A stretch of 64,000 bases of DNA from Planctomycetota bacterium (lineage in GTDB: Bacteria > Planctomycetota > Planctomycetia > Planctomycetales > Planctomycetaceae). Below the pieces are notes generated by a model. That model was not told where the DNA came from. It saw only the letters and a list, made by a program, of their open reading frames with translations, and searched no databases. Below are positions 48,001-56,664 of the stretch, piece after piece. Position numbers and translations under genes: made by a program. Every line of letters begins with the position of its first letter. The first letter of the stretch is position 1. The stretch is from NCBI GenBank assembly GCA_016872645.1, contig VGZH01000003.1, positions 1-64,000 on the forward strand. The letters run 5' to 3'.

Positions 48001-49485
48001 TCAACTGTTTGCTGCGACTTCCACGAGTGTCCGCACCAGGCAGCCGGTCGCTCCCCCTTCGCGATGCCCCTTGCTTGACGAGGCGAAGGCGGGACCGGCG
48101 ATGTCGAGGTGAACCCACGGTTTTCCGCCAACAAATTTTTCGAGAAACTTCGCAGCCGTAATGGCTCCGCCCCATCGACCGCCGACGTTCTTGCAGTCGG
48201 CGACGTCGCTCTTGAGCAGTTCGTTGTACGAGTCAAACATCGGCAGTTGCCACACGTCTTCGCCTTGCAACTTCGCGGCGGCTAGCACTTGGTCGCACCA
48301 CTCTTGATTATTCGTGAAGGCTCCCGACACGTCCTCACCGAGCGCGACGACGCAAGCACCAGTCAACGTTGCCAGATCAATCAGCCGGTCGGCTCCATGA
48401 TCGACGGCGTAGCAGAGCACGTCGTTGATGACGAGTCGACCTTCGGCATCGGTGTTGTGCACTTCGATCGTCACGCCATTACGAGCAGTCAGGATGTCGC
48501 CCAGCTTGTAAGCCTTACCGCCGAGCATATTCTCGACGAGCCCGCAGTACCCAATGACATTGACTGGCAACTTCAGACGAGCGATTGCCGTCATCGCGCC
48601 GAGCACCGTCGCGGCCCCGGCCATGTCGCACTTCATCGTCAGCATCCCGTCGGTCGGCTTGATTGACAGACCGCCACTGTCAAAGGTGACCCCTTTGCCG
48701 ACTAATGCCAGCGTCGGTCCATTCGGCCCGCCACCGTGATGCTCCAGCACGACCATTCTTGCGGGGCGATCGCTCCCTTTTGCGACGGCCAACAGCGAAC
48801 CAAAACGTTCAGCCTCCAGTCGATGCTCATCAAAGATGTGACACATCAGTCCACACGACATCGCCTCTTGCGATGCACGAGCGGCGAACGTCTCCGGATA
48901 GATTTCGTGGGGCGGTCGATTCACCAACTCACGGGCCAGATTGATTGCGTCGCCCAAGATGCGACCTCGCTCACTGGCCAAAGAGGCGGAGCCGACATCA
49001 CTGTTGGGTGGCAGCACGATCTGCGCGGCTGCGAATGGAAACCGAGAAGGCTCGGCCTTGAACAAGTCCTGTCCCTGCGAGCCGACAATCAGTGCAGCAG
49101 CCAACACCTCGACAGCCCGGTCACGCAATAGCAAGCCAAGCACCTCCGGCACACAGACCGCTATTCGGAGCTCTTTCTTGGACGACACCTGTCGCACGGC
49201 CGTCATCGTCGCCCTTTCCCAGTGCGCGACCGACAATTCGCTCGGAGAGCCCAGCCCAACCAGCAGCAGACGGCGAGATTTCAGCGTCGGCGTATCGGGA
49301 ATCGTCAGCAGTTCTGCCAGCTTTCCGGTGAGATCACCTGCCTCGCGCAACCGGCTGAGTTGTTCCAGCAACGCATCGTCCAGCGCAATCAGTTCATTCG
49401 GCCACTCGCCCCCTTCGGGAACTCCGACGATCAGCCAGTCCGCATCAACGTCTCGCGCTGCCGCGCTGACAACTCGCAAATCCAT
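48001..49485 (-). CDS. pepA: Leucyl aminopeptidase (M17)
   Basis: The 494-residue product starts MDLRVVSAA, with GAGGAG five bases upstream. The C-terminal catalytic domain carries the two-zinc site: VGKGVTFDSGGLSIKP with the ligand Lys and Asp, MKCDMAGAATVLG, and the NTDAEGRLVINDVLCYA signature that defines the family. The N-terminal domain is poorly conserved, as usual. The end has HLDIAGPAFASSSKG and GATGCLVRTLVE. It is a cytosolic hexameric exopeptidase. The gene symbol is used in the general sense of M17 leucyl aminopeptidase. Confidence 0.95.
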   Translation of the reverse strand: MDLRVVSAAARDVDADWLIVGVPEGGEWPNELIALDDALLEQLSRLREAGDLTGKLAELLTIPDTPTLKSRRLLLVGLGSPSELSVAHWERATMTAVRQVSSKKELRIAVCVPEVLGLLLRDRAVEVLAAALIVGSQGQDLFKAEPSRFPFAAAQIVLPPNSDVGSASLASERGRILGDAINLARELVNRPPHEIYPETFAARASQEAMSCGLMCHIFDEHRLEAERFGSLLAVAKGSDRPARMVVLEHHGGGPNGPTLALVGKGVTFDSGGLSIKPTDGMLTMKCDMAGAATVLGAMTAIARLKLPVNVIGYCGLVENMLGGKAYKLGDILTARNGVTIEVHNTDAEGRLVINDVLCYAVDHGADRLIDLATLTGACVVALGEDVSGAFTNNQEWCDQVLAAAKLQGEDVWQLPMFDSYNELLKSDVADCKNVGGRWGGAITAAKFLEKFVGGKPWVHLDIAGPAFASSSKGHREGGATGCLVRTLVEVAANS

Positions 49486-49605
49486 GATGACTCCTCGACG
49501 CACTCAGGCACTAATCGCAGAACATTGCCGACGATCGTTAGACCACGACATTAGCCTGTCGCGTGGAGCAAGTCATTTCAAGTGAGGCAGCACAACCGCC
49601 GCAAC

Positions 49606-50454
49606 TCAACGCATCTCGGCCGGAACAATTTCCGAGACTTCGTAGACCGGCTTACCCAGTCGGTCACGTTGATTCGGATCAAACTGTCCTGCAACGCTCA
49701 CGGCTTGGCCGCTGCGGAGCGTCTTGAAATGCTGGGGATTCTTGAGCGTGACCTCACCGCCGAATTGATCGTTGTCATTGGGAGCCTGACTGTAGGTCAG
49801 ATGCCAAACCTTGTTCTTGGAATCGAATTCGATAATCCCTTTCAGCCACGAATAACCCTCGGAGTCGTAACCGAATCTGTCGCTGGTTGCACTCACAGGT
49901 GTGACGGCGTTCGCACGAACTCGTGTTCGAAATTCTGCTGAATTCACACTCGATCGCGGCAGCCGCGGTTCATCATCCGCGATAACCGGCACGTCTCGCT
50001 CTGCCAATTCCAGCTCTGAAGAATTCGGTACGTTGGCGAATTCTTCGTCGACCAACGGTTTGGGACGCGATCGTTGGCTGGCCGTTATAACGGTGCGATC
50101 GACCTTCTCATCATCGTTGAGCCCAAACGGCTCCGTGGACTCGGATGGTTGAGCTTTGCCTGGATCCGTTGGCTCCGGCACCGTTTTTCCAGTCGCCGGT
50201 TCGTGATCCCCGTCAAATGATGTTGGAGCGGAGTCGCTAATGGGATTGGGAGCAGTCAACGTGCTCGTACCGGTCGGACTCGCCGGAATCCAAACCGCTC
50301 CGGGAGGAATTTGAGCGGTCCCGTAGGGCTGCGGCACCATTGCCGTATTCGGAGGAGCCAACGTTCCCGGATGACCATACGGGCCATAACTAAAACAGCC
50401 TGTCGCAAACAAGCACACAGCCGACACCAGTCCCAAACGGCAATCCTTGCACAT
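49606..50454 (-). CDS. Hypothetical lipoprotein
   Basis: The 282-residue product starts MCKDCRLGLVSAVCLFATGC, with a lipobox ATGC, and is preceded by AGGGGA. A Gly/Pro/Tyr-rich stretch follows (SYGPYGHPGTLAPPNT), then an acidic linker. A compact C-terminal domain of about 90 residues (GYSWLKGIIEFDSKNKVW, then FKTLRSGQAVSVAGQFDP and YEVSEIVPAE) looks like a small beta barrel. I do not recognise the family; similar two-part lipoproteins are common in planctomycetes. It should sit on the periplasmic face of a membrane. Confidence 0.82.
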   Translation of the reverse strand: MCKDCRLGLVSAVCLFATGCFSYGPYGHPGTLAPPNTAMVPQPYGTAQIPPGAVWIPASPTGTSTLTAPNPISDSAPTSFDGDHEPATGKTVPEPTDPGKAQPSESTEPFGLNDDEKVDRTVITASQRSRPKPLVDEEFANVPNSSELELAERDVPVIADDEPRLPRSSVNSAEFRTRVRANAVTPVSATSDRFGYDSEGYSWLKGIIEFDSKNKVWHLTYSQAPNDNDQFGGEVTLKNPQHFKTLRSGQAVSVAGQFDPNQRDRLGKPVYEVSEIVPAEMR

Positions 50455-51731
50455 GATATCCCCTCTCCCTGGGAAGTAGTCGACCGGAGTGTTAGGCGTT
50501 TTGCCGTGATCGTGTCTAGAGCGATTTCAGAACGGGTATCGCAAATGAACCTGGCAACCGCGTGAACATCATCACCTCCTTCCTACGAGACAGACTCGAC
50601 TCGAGAACTCCACCCGTTGAACGACAAATCGCCATTCCAAACAGCAGCCAACCAACAATCGAGCTGGCTCGGGGGCAAGAACGAGGAACGCTACCGACAA
50701 TCGCCACGGTCCCCCTCTACTGAACCACGAGCGACATCTGTGTCACAGGCGACAATCGGCGCACGCGCGGCCGCCTTCGGGGACTTCGAACGACGATTGC
50801 GACTTCTGAGGATTACTGAATTCCTCTGGCACCAGTTCACATGCGCCCTGACTCTTGGCACCTCCTGGCGTCAGGTCATTTGCCCCAATGGCTTCGGCGG
50901 CGTCGACCTGCCCCAAATCCAGCCCGGATTACGGATCCAGTTTCACTCCCTTGGGCGATACTCGCTTAGAAATATAAACTTTGTTCTTTTCCGGGCACGG
51001 CTCCCAGGGCAGGTCCAGCGTTCACTAAGTCGTTGAATTGAAGAGAACTTCGGAGAGTCACGAGAGAAACCAGCCGGCTTGTGATCGTTTCATTGCGAAC
51101 TGGTTTTGGTGTTGGGATGCCGTTCGAGCAGTTCGATGGCGAAGCGGCGGAGCCAAGCGAGGTTCTCGCCGAGGTGGCGATCAAGGGCGCGACTCTCGTC
51201 TTCGCGGAACGTCATGTCGCGGATCCAATGGCAAGTGCTCGCGATTCACCTCCAACCGCGGATCGGGAAGTTCCTCAAGGTGCTCCGCGATCGACTTCAG
51301 ACTCGACTCTTCAAAACTCAACAGCCAACCCCGCCGTGCCACAGCCCTCAACCCAGACACGATCCCTTCGCGTCGCACGGAGACAACGATAATTTCAAAC
51401 GCTCAATCGCGTCAGCAAGTTACCCCTCCTGCACAAAGTGCGTGCTAACCCTAGATTGCACCTCAAGTATCTCGACCGGGCAAATAGAGTGACACCCCTT
51501 AAGCAAAGACTTCTGGAGTCACCAATCATGCGAAAACAAACGATTTTCCTCGACGAAATGCCGAAAATCACGGTGCCGCGATGGGACCGAGCACTCGCTT
51601 GAATCGGAGCGATTCAATTCATTGGCTTCTGGTTCGTTGGTCACAACTGAAGATTTGTCCGCAGAATTGCGGGGATTGTGACTGAGCCATAGGATTTGGC
51701 CGGTTGATTAACTCTCGAAAGTGAAGGCACG
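50455..51731. other. 1.28-kb gene-poor region with transposase relic
   Basis: Apart from the relic at 51062-51275, I see no gene in this stretch. A 24-codon frame at 51529-51603 (MRKQTIFLDEMPKITVPR...) has a GGAG upstream but no recognisable product. The length is out of keeping with the rest of the window, where gaps are usually below 200 bases, and fits a decayed insertion. Confidence 0.6.
51062..51275 (-). pseudogene. Decayed C-terminal fragment of an ISAs1-type transposase
   Basis: Reading the minus strand, 51275 to 51090 encodes FPIRGWR, a stop, then IASTCHWIRDMTFREDESRA, then LDRHLGENLAWLRRFAIELLERHPN. This matches the conserved end of ISAs1 transposases (typically RGHWxIENSLHWVLDVTFREDxSR, then ENLALLRRxALNLL). 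An in-frame stop interrupts the HWxIEN region (complement of 51246-51248), and the closing KRSQAGW segment is in another frame (51060-51088). No terminal inverted repeats were found, so only a remnant remains. Confidence 0.65.
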
Positions 51732-52505
51732 ATGACGAAGGATACGTTGGTCGCAGCAGGCGACACTCCCTGGCTACTGGTGAGTGTCCGCGATGTGAAG
51801 GAAGCCGAAGCCGCGCTGGCCGGTGGATGCGACATCCTCGATTTGAAAGACCCGAAGAACGGGCCCCTGGGCATGGTTTCCGTGGCGAACATCGGCAAAG
51901 TCGTGACGGCGATACGCAAGAAGTCCAAGACGCTGCCGATCAGTGTCGCCGTGGGTGAACTTTCGGATTGGGACAATCTCAAGAAGATCCCCAAGCTGCC
52001 GCCGGGTCCGACTTATGTGAAGGTAGGAACAGCAAAAATCGGCAAAGACCCCAACTGGCCGGATCGCTGGAAAGAAGTCCGCAAGCAGTTTGAATCAAAT
52101 GCGAAATTGAAATTTTTCTGGGTCGCAGTGGCGTACGCCGATTGGCGGGCAGCGGGGGCTCCATCACCGACCGCAATCGTTGATGCGGTCCTGGAAGAAT
52201 CGCTCACGAAATCCGGTGGCTGTGTCGGCGTGCTCTTCGACACCTGGGCGAAACAAGGCCGCAGTTTGTGGGAATGGATCAGCCGCGCGGATCTCAAACG
52301 ACACGCGGACGCCTTGCATCAAGGGGGCCGACTGGTCGCACTCGCAGGTGGACTGGGCTGCGACAAGCTCAATGGCCTACACACCCTGGAACCCGATATC
52401 GTCGGGATCCGTTCGGCCGCCTGCAAAGATGGTTTGCGCAACGGTGTCGTCACAAAAGAAGCCGTGATCGCGTTTCGCACCTGCCTGAAGGGGACGCGAA
52501 AGTAG
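51732..52505 (+). CDS. mfnB: MfnB-like (5-formylfuran-3-yl)methyl phosphate synthase
   Basis: The 257-residue cytosolic protein matches the UPF0264/MfnB family, with LLVSVRDVKEAEAALAGGCD followed by ILDLKDPKNGPLG, where the Lys of DLKDP is the Schiff-base residue in the archaeal enzyme, then FFWVAVAYADWRAAG and CVGVLFDTWAKQGRSLWEW. It joins two glyceraldehyde-3-phosphates into the furan precursor of methanofuran. In planctomycetes such genes belong to the tetrahydromethanopterin/methanofuran C1 pathway. No other pathway gene is adjacent. It is isolated just downstream of the transposase scar. Confidence 0.88.
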   Translation: MTKDTLVAAGDTPWLLVSVRDVKEAEAALAGGCDILDLKDPKNGPLGMVSVANIGKVVTAIRKKSKTLPISVAVGELSDWDNLKKIPKLPPGPTYVKVGTAKIGKDPNWPDRWKEVRKQFESNAKLKFFWVAVAYADWRAAGAPSPTAIVDAVLEESLTKSGGCVGVLFDTWAKQGRSLWEWISRADLKRHADALHQGGRLVALAGGLGCDKLNGLHTLEPDIVGIRSAACKDGLRNGVVTKEAVIAFRTCLKGTRK

Positions 52506-52526
52506 CATGGCTCATTCGCTGGTCAC

Positions 52527-52595
52527 ATCAGCACGAAGCGCCAGCGAGTGACTCCGCGGTGGATTACTCGCAGGCACGTCGTGCTGGTTTTTCGC
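52527..52595. repeat. Dispersed palindromic repeat, second copy
   Basis: CAGCACGA (52529-52536) pairs with TCGTGCTG (52579-52586), and the interior holds GCCAGCGAGTGA. It aligns with the element at 20561-20631. It lies directly after the mfnB stop, before the convergent ferredoxin gene. Confidence 0.65.
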
Positions 52596-52623
52596 GAGTC
52601 ACAGAGGTTTTCGCTTAACTGCT

Positions 52624-52983
52624 TCAGCCCCAGAAGCGCTCGCCGTGCCAATTGCCGCTCGGAGTCGTTTCGACTTCAATATCACCATTCACCCGGCACT
52701 GACAGGAGAGCCGCAACTTTTTCTCATTGCCGAGTCGCCAGAAAAACAGCAGCGGACCAGCGAGAATTCGGAAGCGTTCCCACAGGCCAGGACGGCTGAC
52801 ATTTTCTTGGCCCTTGGTGATCAGCACTTTACAACTGCCACAGTGGCCAAAGCCCATACAGTTGAAAATCTTGTGCGGCCCCCAATACAGCGGCACTCCG
52901 TTTTCAAGTGCGACTTTTCGCAAGTTGCTACCGGGCTCGACGTCGATGCTTTTCTTTTCGTTGACGAACGTGATCTTGGCCAT
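52624..52983 (-). CDS. 2Fe-2S ferredoxin
   Basis: The 119-residue protein starts MAKITFVNEKKSIDVEPGSN, and its Cys ligands appear as FNCMGFGHCGSCKVLI near residue 42 and LSCQCRVNGD near 95, the plant/adrenodoxin-type pattern. A segment RILAGPLLFFWRLGNEKKLR between them is longer and more hydrophobic than in standard ferredoxins. It is a small soluble electron carrier. The partner enzyme is not evident; it converges with mfnB and diverges from the Gfo/Idh gene at 53125. Confidence 0.88.
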   Translation of the reverse strand: MAKITFVNEKKSIDVEPGSNLRKVALENGVPLYWGPHKIFNCMGFGHCGSCKVLITKGQENVSRPGLWERFRILAGPLLFFWRLGNEKKLRLSCQCRVNGDIEVETTPSGNWHGERFWG

Positions 52984-53124
52984 AGTGTGTTGCGGTTGAG
53001 TTCCTTGATAGTCTGGAATAGCGGAGGATGATAGGAGTCTCCGGTGCTGGTGGCAAATGGCAGACGCGATGGTATCGTGTTGAAAACTCGAAATCCGAAA
53101 TCTGAAATCCGAAGGAGTTTTTCG

Positions 53125-54363
53125 ATGACTGATCGACGCGAGTTTTTGGAATCTGTGGGAGCCACTGCGGCTGGAGTGCTCGCCGCCGGCTACACCGCAA
53201 CGGCCAGGGGCTTTGCGGCGAACGAGACGATCAACGTCGGCTGCATCGGGACCGGCGGCCGGTGTCGCCGGCTGATGGAATCGCTGCGAACGATTCCCGG
53301 CGTGAAGATCGTCGCGGTGTGCGACGTGTGGGACGCCGCGCTCGAAGCGGGCAAGAAACTGGCAGAACCAGAGGCCTTCGAGACGAAAGACCATCGCGCC
53401 TTGCTCGACCGCAAAGACATCGATGCGGTGCTGATCGGTTCGCCAGATCACTGGCATGTGCCGCTGACGATTGACGCTTGCGCCGCGGGCAAGGATGTCT
53501 ACGTCGAAAAGCCACTGACGCACGAATTGTCCGAAGGAAATGCTGTCGTCGCTGCTCAGAACAAGCATCGCCGCATCGTGCAGGTAGGGACGCAGCAGCG
53601 GTCGATGCCGCACATTCAGAAGGCCAACGAGATCATCAGATCCGGGCAGCTCGGCGACATTGTGAAGGTGCATCTCACCTGGAATCGCAATTCGCCGCGA
53701 GCAACTCGACCCAATGATTCCATCGACCCTAAAAGCGTCGATTGGAAACGATTTCTCGGCACCGCGAAGAAGCAGCCTTTCGACGAGTACCGCATGCGGC
53801 AGTGGCGTTGGTTCTGGGACTTCGGCGGCGGCATCTTTACTGACTTGATGGTGCATTGGATTGACGTCGTGCATTGGATCCTGGACCTCGACCATCCGCA
53901 GACAGCGACCAGCGTCGGCGATTGGTTCATGGCACCCGGCTTGTGGGAAACTCCAGACACCGTGCAGACGCTGCTGCAGTACTCGCGCAACCGCAACCGC
54001 GTCTTACAGGTGTACTTCGAAGGGACGTTCAGCAACGCTCGCAATGGTTCGATGGTCGAGTTCATGGGAACCGAGGGGACGCTGTACATCGACCGCGGCG
54101 GCTACGTGATTACGCCGGATCGCAACAAGAAATTGAAGCCCAGTGAATTGATCCTTGGTGAAGGTCCGCGCGGTGCTGACTTCTACAACTTGCCCGATGG
54201 CGAGACGCTGCATCTCTCGAATTGGATCAAGTGCATCCGCAGTCGCGAACGGCCGAACGCTCCCGCCGAAGCGGGCGTCAGTTCGGCGTCCGCCGCGCAC
54301 ATGGCGAATCATGCGCTGCGCACTGAGGCACTGACGAAGTGGGATAAAACTGCTGGCGGCTAG
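53125..54363 (+). CDS. Tat-exported Gfo/Idh/MocA family oxidoreductase
   Basis: The 412-residue product starts MTDRREFLESVGATAAGVLA, a short twin-arginine leader, with AAGGAG seven bases upstream. The Rossmann motif is INVGCIGTGGRCRRLMESL, and the catalytic Lys motif is canonical: GKDVYVEKPLTHEL near residue 133. The substrate half has FWDFGGGIFTDLMVHWIDVVHWILDLDH. It should act with NAD(P) on sugars outside the cytoplasm. A truncated 2-hydroxyacid dehydrogenase pseudogene follows after 17 bases and was probably its operon partner. Confidence 0.93.
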   Translation: MTDRREFLESVGATAAGVLAAGYTATARGFAANETINVGCIGTGGRCRRLMESLRTIPGVKIVAVCDVWDAALEAGKKLAEPEAFETKDHRALLDRKDIDAVLIGSPDHWHVPLTIDACAAGKDVYVEKPLTHELSEGNAVVAAQNKHRRIVQVGTQQRSMPHIQKANEIIRSGQLGDIVKVHLTWNRNSPRATRPNDSIDPKSVDWKRFLGTAKKQPFDEYRMRQWRWFWDFGGGIFTDLMVHWIDVVHWILDLDHPQTATSVGDWFMAPGLWETPDTVQTLLQYSRNRNRVLQVYFEGTFSNARNGSMVEFMGTEGTLYIDRGGYVITPDRNKKLKPSELILGEGPRGADFYNLPDGETLHLSNWIKCIRSRERPNAPAEAGVSSASAAHMANHALRTEALTKWDKTAGG

Positions 54364-54380
54364 GGGGGTAGCAGAGTCCG

Positions 54381-54776
54381 ATGTCCTGGCGAGGGCTGCT
54401 GACCGACCGAGCATGGCCGGACAGTTCAATCGAGCAACGCGAACTGGCTGTGATCGGTGCCGAGTTGATCCAAGCTCCGGAAGGAACGGAGGCCATGCTG
54501 ACTCAGTTGGCGGCGGATGTCGATGCGATCATGACCTGCTGCACCCCCGTGACAGAATCGGTCGTGCGTGCCGCGGTCAAATGTCGGCACATCGCGCGGC
54601 TGGGGATCGGCTTGGACAACATCCCGGTCTCGGTCGCGACCGAACGGTGGATTCGAGTGACGAACGTCCCCGACTATTGCGTCGAGGAACTCGCTGATCA
54701 TGCGATGGCGTCGCCATAGGCACGTGCTCGCAAGGTGGCGTTCTTTGATCCGCGGACGAAAGTCGGCGAGCACTGA
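54381..54776 (+). pseudogene. Broken D-2-hydroxyacid dehydrogenase (SerA/CtBP-like), N-terminal half
   Basis: The reading frame starts like the substrate domain of D-isomer-specific 2-hydroxyacid dehydrogenases: LTQLAADVDAIMTCCTPVTE, IARLGIGLDNIPVSVAT and VTNVPDYCVEELADHAMA. The next five codons, where intact relatives usually read LLLAL, are Ser-Pro-stop-Ala-Arg. The family sequence then resumes in the same frame as ARKVAFFDPRTKVGEH before a second stop (54774). The NAD-binding domain is absent. The 255 bases that follow hold nothing recognisable. The first stop is TAG at 54717-54719. The gene is very unlikely to give an active enzyme. Confidence 0.85.
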
Positions 54777-55031
54777 CCGCAGGCCGGCGGATCACGGCGG
54801 CGATCGGGAAGAGACGCAGGCGGGCCAAACACTGATACGCATCGAATCGCAGATCGCCGAGTTGCATGACCTGGTCAATTCCGCTGCTTCCCTTCGGTGG
54901 AACTTTGGCGCAATCGACTCCTCGTCGACCGCCTGCAACGCTGGAACGGAGACGGGGCCGACGCCGACAGCAAGTGAGACCATGTTCGCGAACCTAGCCG
55001 CTCCTTCCACGAAGCCACTACGTTCACAGAC

Positions 55032-56660
55032 TCATTCCGGCTCCCCACCGTCGCGAGTCTCTAGACGTTCCAACACGCGGCGATCTGTCTTGGTCGAGTA
55101 GAACTTCACCGAACCATCCGCATGCAAGAATGTCGCGCCGGAGCCATTCGCATTTCCAAAACCTCGAAACTGGCGATTCAAGCCTTCTCCGATCGAACGG
55201 ACATTTCCAGGCTCACCCCACGGTGGCGGAGTGGGGTCACGATCGCGAATCTCACCGGCGATGATCGTCTGACTGAGTCCATCGACGAACTGCTCGCGTT
55301 TGACCGGACCGCCATCGCTGAACAATCCAAAATGCACCAACCCCACCGCTTCGCGCACATCCTGTCCACCGACTCCAGCGAAGTGCGCCAGCGCGAATCC
55401 GCGCGGTGATCGCGACGGCTTTCGACGCGGCAGTGAAAATTCTGGTATCTGCTGCTGCATTGCTGGCATGTTGGCGACGGCATCAAATGGTTGCCTCAAA
55501 TCAATCTGCCGATAAACCGCCTCTCGACCGACGAATGGCAACAGCGGAGTCATCCAGCCATGCATCGGGACATTGTCGCCATGCGCGTCGCGGCCCTTGA
55601 GTGCCGCCTCCGGAAAATGCCCCTGCTGCGTGTGAAATTGATCCAGTCCTTCGCCGATGCGTCGCAGCCGCCAGTGAATCTCTTCGCGTCCGGCGTTCTC
55701 GCGCTGCCGCTCGCCCAACCGAGCAAACACGAGCGGCGCGAGGAACATGCCGCAGGCCCCCACGAACACGCTCGATCTCGCGACCCAACGTCCCTTCAGC
55801 CGTCCGCGTGATCGCCGAATATCCGCAGCCGCGACGAAACCAAGCAACACCGCCACCAACCCCGTCACCAGGGCCGGCCCGCGCCACCACCATTCTGGTC
55901 GGAAACTGGCCACAGCCGTGAGTACTGTCAAGACTGCGAACGCCAGCGCCGTCACCGCGCGGCGCGACCATTCTCGTTCGTCATCGTCGAACGATGCTTC
56001 AGCCGGCTCAGGCTGCCACGACGCCCTCACATGTGCCATCGAAGCCAGGCTCGCCGCCTGCACATATTTCTGTTCGAGAGTCAGCTCCGTCCTTAGTGGT
56101 GCCCTTTGCGGAACGCGAGTTGACTCCTCTTCCTCTCCCTTTGGGTGAGGGACGGCATGACGCTCGACTTCCGTCGAAGCGGGTTCCGAGAGCGATCGCC
56201 GTTCGTCACGCGATCCGTCATCCGGCGTTCGGCCACCTTCTCCCAAGGGGAGAAGAACTAGCGGGGAGCCAGGTGACTCATTGGCCGGCGTGCTTTGCAT
56301 CACGCCCCAAAGGCCCTTTGGTTTGACCGAATCGGCGGGTGGAGCGCTCTTCGAACCGCTCATCACGTCCCACAAACTGCGACGGGGCTTGCTCGGCTCT
56401 GCGGCAAGCGACTCGTCGACGGGCGCTGCAATTGAAGTCGGCTCGTTCGAAGGTTCGTTCGGAACAGTCGGAGCAACCACGTCGCCAAGGTGCGACTGCC
56501 ACAACTGCTGGAACATCCGTTTGCCGGACGGAACCTGAGTCGGCAATGAGCGACCGCACGCCGAACAGACACGATCGGCGACAACAGCCGCGTTCGCCGG
56601 CTGATCGGGATCAGCCAGTTCGGTGACCTGTCCGCATTCGCATGTCACCGTCACGGGCAT
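55032..56660 (-). CDS. DUF1559-like protein with N-terminal zinc ribbon and membrane segments
   Basis: The 542-residue product starts MPVTVTCECGQVTEL, four bases after the permease stop, so translation is probably coupled. Paired cysteines (CECG and CSACG) suggest a zinc ribbon in the first 40 residues. A low-complexity region that includes a translated dispersed repeat (about 133-178) follows, then three hydrophobic segments (about 230-340). The last third has DUF1559 features: MTPLLPFVGREAVYRQIDLR, FSDGGPVKREQFVDGLSQTI and the closing FLHADGSVKF, the H-x-DG motif. Typical DUF1559 proteins have a pilin-like N-terminus, which is absent here. Confidence 0.8.
   Translation of the reverse strand: MPVTVTCECGQVTELADPDQPANAAVVADRVCSACGRSLPTQVPSGKRMFQQLWQSHLGDVVAPTVPNEPSNEPTSIAAPVDESLAAEPSKPRRSLWDVMSGSKSAPPADSVKPKGLWGVMQSTPANESPGSPLVLLPLGEGGRTPDDGSRDERRSLSEPASTEVERHAVPHPKGEEEESTRVPQRAPLRTELTLEQKYVQAASLASMAHVRASWQPEPAEASFDDDEREWSRRAVTALAFAVLTVLTAVASFRPEWWWRGPALVTGLVAVLLGFVAAADIRRSRGRLKGRWVARSSVFVGACGMFLAPLVFARLGERQRENAGREEIHWRLRRIGEGLDQFHTQQGHFPEAALKGRDAHGDNVPMHGWMTPLLPFVGREAVYRQIDLRQPFDAVANMPAMQQQIPEFSLPRRKPSRSPRGFALAHFAGVGGQDVREAVGLVHFGLFSDGGPVKREQFVDGLSQTIIAGEIRDRDPTPPPWGEPGNVRSIGEGLNRQFRGFGNANGSGATFLHADGSVKFYSTKTDRRVLERLETRDGGEPE
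56129..56257. repeat. Inverted pair of a CTCTCCCTTTGGG-type dispersed repeat inside a coding sequence
   Basis: CTCTCCCTTTGGGTGAGGGACGG (about 56134-56156) and GGCCACCTTCTCCCAAGGGG (starting 56231, with AGAAG after it) are inverted copies of one hairpin-forming sequence. Read on the minus strand they encode LPLGEGGRTPDD and HAVPHPKGEEEE within the DUF1559-like protein. The LPLGEG peptide is the expected translation of a widely dispersed intergenic repeat type, so this looks like an insertion tolerated in frame. Confidence 0.6.
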
Positions 56661-56664
56661 CGGC

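Noticed and set aside
51181-51378. Minus-strand frame with SLKSIAEHLEELPDPR, resembling the start of an ISAs1/H-repeat transposase
   Set aside because: The resemblance is short, and the overlapping other frame gives the much better match to the transposase C-terminus; I could not decide whether it is a second remnant.
51529-51603. 24-codon frame MRKQTIFLDEMPKI...
   Set aside because: It has a GGAG upstream but is too short to recognise and lies in the transposase scar; noted in the gap entry only.
54700-55101. 134-codon open frame after the hydroxyacid dehydrogenase pseudogene
   Set aside because: Low-complexity composition, no motif and no ribosome site; it spans decayed DNA and the end of the DUF1559-like gene.
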